From Phycisphaerales bacterium UBA3190 (GTDB taxonomy: Bacteria; Planctomycetota; Phycisphaerae; Phycisphaerales; UBA1924), in the NCBI GenBank assembly GCA_002364005.1, contig DEXG01000030.1:1-20927 (forward strand): DNA of 20,927 nt, in the 5' to 3' direction. The notes below the pieces were generated by a model. The model was not told the origin of the DNA and did no database searches. It was given only the letters and a program-made list of their open reading frames with translations. A program made the translations under genes and the position numbers. This document shows, in pieces, positions 5,956-12,472 of this stretch (position 1 is the first letter of the stretch; each line of letters opens with the position of its first letter).

Positions 5956-8585
5956 CCGACTCTGAACGCTTTGATCTCGTGTGCTCGATCTTTGAGCAGG
6001 TCCGTGAGCTCGATGTTGATCAGCAACATCAGCGAGCTGCTGAACTCTGTAAAGGTGATGATGACTTGCTGGCACAGGTTCAGCAGATGCTCGGTGCGCA
6101 TCAGGATTCGAGCCCGCTGGATCAGCCTTCGCAAGTGCTACCGCTCGAAGCACTGATTTCGACAGCGAAAGAAACGCCTCCGGAGATCGAACGGTACACG
6201 ATCGGCGAGCGGATCGGCGAGGGTGGCATGGGGTTGGTCTACGCAGCTGAGATGCTCAATCCTCGGCGGGCGGTGGCGATCAAAGTCATCAAGCTTGGGA
6301 TGGATACGCAGCGGATCATCGCTAGGTTTGATCTTGAACGCCAAGCCTTGGCACGGATGGAGCATCCGAACATCGCGTCGGTGGTTGATGCAGGGATGAC
6401 GAGTGATGGTCGCCCGTACTTTGCGATGGAACTCGTCCGAGGCGAGGCCGTGACGAAGTACGCAAGTGAGCACAGGCTTGATTCGAGAGCGAGGCTGGGA
6501 CTCGTGATGATGGTGTGCAATGCGATTCAGCATGCACATCAAAAGGGGATTATTCATCGCGATATCAAGCCCTCGAACATCATCGTGACACAGAGCGATG
6601 GACAGCTGATACCGAAGGTGATCGACTTTGGGATTGCCAAAGCCACCCAAGGTGATCTCACGCCTGAAGCAACCATGACGATGCAAGCACAGGCGGTCGG
6701 TACACCAGCGTACATGTCACCAGAGCAGGCAGATCCGGCGTTGGGTGATATCGATACGCGCACGGATGTGTACTCGTTGGGTGTTGTCTTGTATGAGTTG
6801 CTCACAGGCACGACGCCACTGAGCAGAGATGAACTCACGAGCAAGAGTTATCAAGAGCTTGTGCAGAGCATCCGCGATCAAGACCCGCCTCGCCCTAGCG
6901 CTCGGCTCGCGACAAAGACACGCGAGGAGAATCACAGCGTCAGTACAATCGAGCCAGGGCAACTCAAGGGTGATCTTGACTGGATCGTGATGAAGTGTCT
7001 GGAGAAAGAGCCAGGGCGTCGATACGAGACCGTAAGTGCGCTTGGCGAAGACATCAGCCGATTCTTGCGCAATGAACCAGTTCTTGCTCGCCCCGCGAGC
7101 AGAGCGTACGTTATGCGCAAGTTCATCCGTCGGAATAGAGGTGGCGTCATCGCGGCATCGCTCATTCTTGGGACGATGCTTATCGGCATCGCTGGAACAA
7201 CAGTCGGTTTGTTGTGGGCGCTCGATGAACAAGAGCGGGCAAAGTTGTCTGCGCAAGCGGAACTCAAGGCACAAACAGAAGCGAAAGAAGCCGCTGAGAT
7301 CGCGCTGAGTGAGGCACAAGCAGCCGAGGACCTCAGCAAGTTCTTCATCATGGATGTACTCTCGGCAGCAGACCCATCAAGAACCGCAGATCGAGAGCTG
7401 ACCGTACGCGAGGCGCTTGTAAATGCATCAGAGAACCTCGAGGGCAAGTTCGAGGAGCGCCCAGATGTCGAAGGGCGGATCCACAATGCGCTCGGGTTCC
7501 TTTTCGGGCAACTCGGTGAACCAGGATTGGCTCAAAGGCATCACATCCGTGAGTGGGAAATCGCTGAAGCAGAAAACGGCGAGTTTTCGCTCGAATCAGC
7601 ACAGATGATGCATTCGGTGGTTGGCAGCTTGGCTCGCCAGGGACGTGATGACGAAGCGATTGAGCTCACAAAGCGTCAGCTGCGCGTGATTGATGATCTC
7701 GGTACGCCTGAGGCAGAGTTTCTGCGCCCGCGTGCGATCGGGAACCTCGGTGCGCTCTTGGTTCGCACTGGACGAAATGAAGAAGCTGCACCAATCCTGG
7801 AAGACACGCTCAAACTCAAGCGAGAGCTGTACGGCGATCGACATCCAACAACGCTATCGACGCTCAACAATCTCTGTTCTGTGCTCGCGTCGATTGGCAA
7901 TGTCCAACAGAGTATGGTCTACGGGCAAGAAGCATACGAGGGCCGAAAAGAGGTGCTCGGCGAAGGGGACCCCAGAACCTTTGTCTCGCTGTTGAACCTT
8001 GCTCGCGCGATGGCTGACGCGGAGCTGTACGAAGATGCGCTCATGATGCTTCAAGAGGGTGTTACGGAAGCAAGCGGGAGACTCGGATCGAATCATCCTA
8101 CGACAATGGATATCACGAACGCCTATGCCAAGGCGCTGCTCGACAGTGGCGACCTTGAGCGTTCGGAACAAACGATCCGAGCAAATATGGAGCATTTGTT
8201 AACGGTAGATCCCGAGCTCAATCAAACACGAACAATGACCGCTCACACGATTTTAGCTTCCATTCTTCGGGATCAGTCTCGAGCTGGTGAAGCGCTTGAA
8301 TATACGTCGGCACTCATTCGGGCACTTGACGAGAGTGGGCGTGATTCGCATTACCTCATGAGCGAGTTTTTACGGTTGCATGGTCAGGTTCTCATGGACC
8401 TTGAGCGGTACGAACAATCAGAATCCACACTCATTCGTGCTTGGGAGCATAATCAAAGGGGCGATAGCCAGAGTACTGATGCTGGAATCGTGCGCAGAGC
8501 GATTGCTGAGTTGTATGAGCGCTGGCAGGTTGACGATGGGAGTCTTGAGCTTGAGGAGAAACCACTACTTTGGCGGGATGAATGA
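5952..8585 (+). CDS. Transmembrane Ser/Thr protein kinase with TPR repeats (kinase 1)
   Basis: An 877-residue Hanks-type kinase. An N-terminal helical segment (1-75) typical of planctomycete kinases precedes the kinase domain (about 82-375). Visible motifs are the Gly loop GEGGMG (89-94), VAIK with Lys111, HRDIKPSN with Asp204, DFG at 225-227 and SPE at 256-258, so it should be active. A single transmembrane helix spans about 398-423, followed by an Ala/Glu-rich coiled coil and a segment containing MDVLSAADP, then TPR-like repeats of the kinesin-light-chain style (for example LYGDRHPTTLSTLNNL) to the C-terminus. The ATG at 5952 overlaps the sigma 1 stop codon and has AAGGA about 10 nt upstream. 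It probably phosphorylates its partner sigma factor; this is inferred from gene pairing. Base composition looks poorer in G+C than kinase 2 by eye. Confidence 0.93.
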   Translation: MTDSERFDLVCSIFEQVRELDVDQQHQRAAELCKGDDDLLAQVQQMLGAHQDSSPLDQPSQVLPLEALISTAKETPPEIERYTIGERIGEGGMGLVYAAEMLNPRRAVAIKVIKLGMDTQRIIARFDLERQALARMEHPNIASVVDAGMTSDGRPYFAMELVRGEAVTKYASEHRLDSRARLGLVMMVCNAIQHAHQKGIIHRDIKPSNIIVTQSDGQLIPKVIDFGIAKATQGDLTPEATMTMQAQAVGTPAYMSPEQADPALGDIDTRTDVYSLGVVLYELLTGTTPLSRDELTSKSYQELVQSIRDQDPPRPSARLATKTREENHSVSTIEPGQLKGDLDWIVMKCLEKEPGRRYETVSALGEDISRFLRNEPVLARPASRAYVMRKFIRRNRGGVIAASLILGTMLIGIAGTTVGLLWALDEQERAKLSAQAELKAQTEAKEAAEIALSEAQAAEDLSKFFIMDVLSAADPSRTADRELTVREALVNASENLEGKFEERPDVEGRIHNALGFLFGQLGEPGLAQRHHIREWEIAEAENGEFSLESAQMMHSVVGSLARQGRDDEAIELTKRQLRVIDDLGTPEAEFLRPRAIGNLGALLVRTGRNEEAAPILEDTLKLKRELYGDRHPTTLSTLNNLCSVLASIGNVQQSMVYGQEAYEGRKEVLGEGDPRTFVSLLNLARAMADAELYEDALMMLQEGVTEASGRLGSNHPTTMDITNAYAKALLDSGDLERSEQTIRANMEHLLTVDPELNQTRTMTAHTILASILRDQSRAGEALEYTSALIRALDESGRDSHYLMSEFLRLHGQVLMDLERYEQSESTLIRAWEHNQRGDSQSTDAGIVRRAIAELYERWQVDDGSLELEEKPLLWRDE

Positions 8586-8644
8586 ACTGGACATCTCAAA
8601 CTCATGATCTCCCTGTAGTGTGCACAATTTGATCGATAACGAAG

Positions 8645-8664
8645 AGCGGAGTCGCCGCTTTGAT
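8645..8664 (+). terminator. Weak hairpin, possible terminator of kinase 1
   Basis: AGCGG (8645-8649) and CCGCT (8655-8659) form a 5-bp stem with a 5-nt loop, followed by TTGATA. It is the first plus-strand hairpin after the kinase 1 stop codon at 8585. Stem and tail are both short, so the call is weak. Confidence 0.25.
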
Positions 8665-8730
8665 ATCAGAGGATCGATTAACTAGAGGTGCGGTGGGCCA
8701 GCAGATTGTGGTGCTTGCCCGGTGGCGTTT

Positions 8731-9000
8731 TCACGCCACAGATCGATGTTTCGGCTTCACCTTGTTCACCGCATACAGTCATCGCGGATCATCACCGACA
8801 TGCTGTCGTTTGATCGTGATCTTCGGTTCGAGTACCCCTCCTTGCGTGTAGCGTATTGGTTCCGGTCGACGCAGTCCGAGCCCAGCCTCACTGTGTGTCA
8901 GCATATCAAGAGACGCGTGAGGGCGAAACAGATTGTGCCAGATTGCGAAGTGATCGAGACAGATCTGGATGACCGTCAGATTGGGCGGTATGAGTGACAT
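8731..9000 (-). pseudogene. C-terminal remnant of an integrase-core transposase
   Basis: On the minus strand from 9000 the frame reads the end of a DDE/integrase-core transposase: WHNLFRPHASLDML, then RRPEPIRYTQGG, LEPKITIKRQHVGDDPR. The RPH-SL motif and the basic, strand-rich tail are typical of the C-terminus of integrase-core transposases. An in-frame TGA at 8779-8781 interrupts it, after which the frame continues LYAVNKVKPKHRSVA to a second stop at 8731. Everything upstream of the motif, including the catalytic Asp residues, is missing; instead the sequence at 8995-9000 runs into repeat copy 2. This is therefore a dead fragment. The family call is from motif memory and was not searched. 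Confidence 0.5.
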
Positions 9001-9069
9001 CCAACGCTGATTTAGGGGGCTGACGCCGCATGCTCAGAAGCGGAGCGAGAGACGGTTTGCCATATCTTT
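8995..9069 (+). repeat. Two-block dispersed repeat, copy 2
   Basis: Same element as 873-947, in the same orientation: block one at 8995-9012 (TGACATCCAACGCTGATT), block two from 9040 (GCGGAGCGAGAGACGGTTT), 27 nt apart. A hairpin at 9089 follows, as in copy 1. It abuts the broken 5' side of the transposase remnant, which suggests the repeat marks an insertion or rearrangement boundary. The two full copies lie about 8.1 kb apart. Confidence 0.6.
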
Positions 9070-9088
9070 GAGCACACCCCCTTGAAAC

Positions 9089-9122
9089 AGCAGCCCCGAT
9101 TCTGGATGGAGTCGGGGCTGCT
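9089..9122 (+). terminator. Hairpin following repeat copy 2
   Basis: A perfect 11-bp stem (AGCAGCCCCGA at 9089-9099 with 9112-9122) encloses a 12-nt loop. The plus-strand tail TTTGCATC is only weakly T-rich. It occupies the same relative place as the terminator at 973-1014 after repeat copy 1, and both stems contain CAGCAG or AGCAG near one end. It may be a terminator or simply part of the repeated element. Confidence 0.4.
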
Positions 9123-9242
9123 TTGCATCATCAGCCAGCGGGTCAAACTCCCAGCCACCTTGACTGAGTTCGGCGGTGAAGCCGCTGAGATCGTATCGGT
9201 TCAGTTGACCCTTTGATGCGGGCGATGCTGCTTCATTCATTT

Positions 9243-9266
9243 GCGGAGTGAGTCACGGTTTGGCAT
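9243..9266 (+). repeat. Partial third copy of the repeat (block two only)
   Basis: Bases 9243-9266 match block two of copy 2 (9040-9063) at 20 of 24 positions, same orientation (GCGGAGTGAG, then ACGGTTTGGCAT). No clear block one is seen upstream. A hairpin follows about 60 nt later, although that one is best explained as the terminator of the opposite-strand metalloprotease. Confidence 0.4.
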
Positions 9267-9314
9267 GGCAGGGGCGGCGGCCTGCTATGACTTGCGCGAG
9301 TGGTATTTGCCGTC

Positions 9315-9353
9315 GGAACAAAGAGAATCGCCAGCCCCTTTCGGAGCTGGCGA
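9315..9353 (-). terminator. Terminator of the large metalloprotease gene
   Basis: A perfect 8-bp stem (TCGCCAGC at 9328-9335 with 9346-9353) with a 10-nt loop. On the minus strand it is followed by TTCTCTTTGTT. It starts 43 bp past the stop codon at 9397. A T-rich stretch on the plus-strand side too means it could act in both directions. Confidence 0.6.
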
Positions 9354-9396
9354 CTGGAGTTTGGTTTCTTGCTTCAGATCGATTCAGGTGAATCGG

Positions 9397-12300
9397 TCAG
9401 GGGCACCCGCCGTTGTACGCGGTGAGGAATGCCGAGACATCGAAGAAGTTGTACAGGCCATCGCCGTTGAAGTCCGCGATGGGATCCAACGAGCTGTACG
9501 CCGTGAGGAACTCTGAGACATCGAAGAAGTTCAGCTCGCCGTCGCCGTTCATATCGGCATCGCATGTGTCTTGAGCGATGCCAACCTCGAAGGGGGCCAT
9601 GATCACACGCCCGGCGGGGAAATCCCCCCCTGTCTCAGTGAGGTTCCCGACCATGATGTCGAGCGATCCACCGGCACTGCAAGCCCCGTTGGCATTGATG
9701 ACCATGCCGAACCCATCGCTGTATACGGTGCTGTATCCTGACACCGCCACATAGTATGTGCCCGCATCAAGAATCAGATCGAGCTGGCTCTGCAGTCCGA
9801 GGCCCGGACCACAGAAGTCGTCGTTCTGGGCAACAAGGTTTCCATCGGTGTCGAACACCGCGAGCTGGGTATCGAAATCGCTGCCGCAGGTCGAGATGGT
9901 GATGATCTCGTTTTCGTACCCGATGACGCCGATACTGCCTTCGGCATCCGCGTCGGCCTGCGTCGGGAGTTCGCAGTCATCGGGAACACCGTTGCCATCA
10001 CAATCGAGTTCTGCTGTGTCCGGGATGCCGTCCCCGTCGCAGTCGGCATCGCCGAGGGTGAAGCTGATGTACATCACGCGTCCGCTCGGGAGGCTGCCCG
10101 AGAGTGCTTCACTGTTCTGGACATTGAACCTCCACATGCCTGTATCGGTGCACCCATCGATGGGCTCGGCCGAGAAGTCGTCCCCGAATAAGGTGTTGTA
10201 ACCCGAGATGGCCAACACATACTCACCCGCGGGCAGATTGGCATCGATCACGCTCTGGTAGCCGCAGTCGTCGTCGTTCTGAGCGAGCAGCGATCCGCTG
10301 GCATCCCAGAGCGCCACCTCGGTGTCGTAGTCGCTGCCGCAGGTATCCAGGCGGATGTTGGTATTGGCATCCCCGATCGACCCGATGTCGAAAGTAAACC
10401 CGAGGTCGTCGATGCGGTCGATGTAGTCATTCTCTCCGTTGCCATCGCAGTCGGTGAAGTTGAGCGCCTTGAGGTGGCTGACAGGAATATCTTCCCAGCC
10501 TCCGAGCGATCGGGACTCGCGGACCATGCGGACGAATGGGGTGGTGTCATTGCTCAGCACCTGCACGAACACATTGTGCCAGCCGGCATCGAGTTGCATG
10601 AAGGACTGGCTCGAGAGCAAGGTGCCGCTGCTGTTGCGAAGGATCTGACCCGCACGCTCGCTCTGACCGATGATCGTGTTGTCGATCAGTAGGTACATGT
10701 TGTCCGGGTGGGCGACGCGGAAGGCGTACTCGTCCCGCGAGGGAACAAACATCGAGAACTCGTACTGGATGACCCGGGTGTTGTCGTTCGGGAAGCTCAT
10801 CGGGTCGTCCATGTCCGTGATGATATTGCTCACCACGGGTGTCACATCCGGGCTCATGGGGTCGAAGAAGTTCAGCGCGGTGAGCCCTGGGGTTTCGAAG
10901 ATCGTCCGGGTCACGCCGCTGGTTGTGAACGGATCGCCTGCACCAACAGAGAAGAACTCACACTCGTCGGGGATCGAATCATTGTCGACATCGAGCGAGG
11001 TACCGATCGTGATATCGACGATGTCAGGATGCCCGTTTCCATTGCAGTCATTCAGCCCGTGTGTCCCGATGGGACGCCATCCCATGTCATCGAGTGGTTG
11101 GATATCGTCGAGCGATAAGAAGTCCGGGCACCGGGTTGTGCCGCGCACGATCACGGGATCCATCACCCCGAGCTTGTCGTCAGAATCAGAGATATAAGTC
11201 AGGTGGGATGGCTGGTGGCCGTCGCCGGATTCCAGGTTCGTCAGGATCCCGGTCGGGAAGCTTGAGTAGAAATGCGGTTCAGCTGTGAACTGCTCGCCGA
11301 TGCGTGCGTTATTCGTAAACTGCGCGTTCGTGAAGGGTAGTTGTGACACGCGGAAACGCGCGACATCGAGCCCCTCGATCTGATCGCCGGAGTTGTTCCC
11401 GCCCGAGGCGATCCCGCTCGTGAACCCCATCGAGTGCACGAGCTCATGGACCGCGACATCGATCAGGCTCTGCTGATCATTCCCGGGCTCCAGGTTGCAC
11501 CCGAGGAAGTTCCAGCTCGTGTTCGAGTTGAAAGTGATGCTGACCGCCTGCCCCTGCGGGACGACATTATCACCGAAGACGGCACGCAGCTGCGCCGCGG
11601 TCACGCGGATCTGGGTCTCCGAGGTCGCGCTCGATGAGCCGTTATAGTTCACCGCGAGGGTGCTCTCGGGGAGTTGTGCCGCGAACCGTGCATCCTCACG
11701 CACGGATTGCTGTCGGAGCCCTTCAACATACACTGGCCATGGGATGGTGTAGCGTGTCGAACCCGCGGACCCGATGACATCGTTGTCGAATGTCCCGAGC
11801 GCCATCGTGGCCCCGATCTCGACGCGGTTATCGAACTGCCTGTCGAGGTACTCTGCGGCGGAGCGGATCACTGGAAGGTAGAACGCCACGAACAGTGGGT
11901 CCGTTATGTCGTAGCTCAGCGCGAATGCGGGCGACTCGCCGATGACCTCGGTCGTGGACCCCCTTTGGCCGTTCACCATCCGTTGCAGATCGATCTGCGC
12001 CGCCCGGAACAGGTCATTGCCGGAGATGTGTGCCCCGTTGGGCCCGCAGATGCCTTTGTAGACCCGCTCGGCGCCTGTGATCCCAAGGTTGGCGGCCCAT
12101 CCTGGTACCTCCATGGGAACGATGAGCTCCGGGTGCTCGGCTGAACCGACCAGCCGGGCTTGATCGATCGGGCTTGGGGCCTGAGATTCGTATTCAAGCT
12201 CCGTGCTTGCCAGCGTCTGCATGGAGACGCACATCCCGATCGCACCTGCGATCGCCGTATACGCGATTCTCGGCCCTGTGGCGTTCTTGTTCTTCATCAT
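9397..12300 (-). CDS. Large secreted leishmanolysin-like metalloprotease with GC-type dockerin
   Basis: A 967-residue exported protein with an N-terminal signal sequence ending near ASTEL (about 32). The zinc motif is HELVHSMGF (285-293). The usual metzincin third His ten residues after the first is absent (Ser295); a His in GHQPSHLTY (His366, or His362) followed by LGVMDP (377-382) as Met-turn gives the spaced layout of leishmanolysin (M8). After it come DxDxNGxxD Ca-binding repeats (about 418-448, 617-630, 752-776), a PA14-like stretch (about 515-590), and two PPC-like domains with TCGSDxDT (about 650-745 and 800-900). Residues 913-967 are a paired dockerin-like module ending GGCP. The first of two tandem ATG codons (12300) is used; GAGG lies 7 nt upstream. 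It is 172 bp downstream of kinase 2 on the same strand. Secretion and proteolysis are well supported; the substrate is unknown. Confidence 0.88.
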   Translation of the reverse strand: MMKNKNATGPRIAYTAIAGAIGMCVSMQTLASTELEYESQAPSPIDQARLVGSAEHPELIVPMEVPGWAANLGITGAERVYKGICGPNGAHISGNDLFRAAQIDLQRMVNGQRGSTTEVIGESPAFALSYDITDPLFVAFYLPVIRSAAEYLDRQFDNRVEIGATMALGTFDNDVIGSAGSTRYTIPWPVYVEGLRQQSVREDARFAAQLPESTLAVNYNGSSSATSETQIRVTAAQLRAVFGDNVVPQGQAVSITFNSNTSWNFLGCNLEPGNDQQSLIDVAVHELVHSMGFTSGIASGGNNSGDQIEGLDVARFRVSQLPFTNAQFTNNARIGEQFTAEPHFYSSFPTGILTNLESGDGHQPSHLTYISDSDDKLGVMDPVIVRGTTRCPDFLSLDDIQPLDDMGWRPIGTHGLNDCNGNGHPDIVDITIGTSLDVDNDSIPDECEFFSVGAGDPFTTSGVTRTIFETPGLTALNFFDPMSPDVTPVVSNIITDMDDPMSFPNDNTRVIQYEFSMFVPSRDEYAFRVAHPDNMYLLIDNTIIGQSERAGQILRNSSGTLLSSQSFMQLDAGWHNVFVQVLSNDTTPFVRMVRESRSLGGWEDIPVSHLKALNFTDCDGNGENDYIDRIDDLGFTFDIGSIGDANTNIRLDTCGSDYDTEVALWDASGSLLAQNDDDCGYQSVIDANLPAGEYVLAISGYNTLFGDDFSAEPIDGCTDTGMWRFNVQNSEALSGSLPSGRVMYISFTLGDADCDGDGIPDTAELDCDGNGVPDDCELPTQADADAEGSIGVIGYENEIITISTCGSDFDTQLAVFDTDGNLVAQNDDFCGPGLGLQSQLDLILDAGTYYVAVSGYSTVYSDGFGMVINANGACSAGGSLDIMVGNLTETGGDFPAGRVIMAPFEVGIAQDTCDADMNGDGELNFFDVSEFLTAYSSLDPIADFNGDGLYNFFDVSAFLTAYNGGCP

Positions 12301-12472
12301 TGTGATTCCTCGTTTCCGGTGTCCTGTTCCCTCGGCCCGACTGCGCTCTTGGTGTCAAAGGGCCCTCTGCGGAGGAATGCGTAGACAGGCATCCAGAAGC
12401 GCAACGAAAATCACACATTTTTGAAACGGATCGAGTTTGTAGAGGTTGGGCTGGTTCGAGAAGCGGGGGCGT

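Larger units (their letters stand above)
8586..9396. other. Gene-poor region with transposase remnant, repeats and hairpins
   Basis: This 811-bp gap between the kinase 1 and metalloprotease stop codons has no intact gene I can support. It holds a weak hairpin (8645-8659), a minus-strand transposase fragment (8731-9000), a perfect 7-bp hairpin with a TTTC loop (8722-8739) at the end of that fragment, repeat copy 2 (8995-9069), a strong hairpin (9089-9122), a partial repeat copy 3 (9243-9266) and the metalloprotease terminator (9328-9353). Short open frames exist on both strands, but none has a recognisable domain or a good ribosome site. Confidence 0.6.

Noticed and set aside
816..8701. A 13-base match in inverted orientation (816-828 and 8689-8701).
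   Set aside because: Matches of this length are expected a few times by chance in a 20-kb window, and the orientation does not agree with the two-block repeat.
9034..9240. Minus-strand open frame of 68 codons.
   Set aside because: It runs through an 11-bp hairpin and repeat copy 2, has no ribosome site and no recognisable motif.
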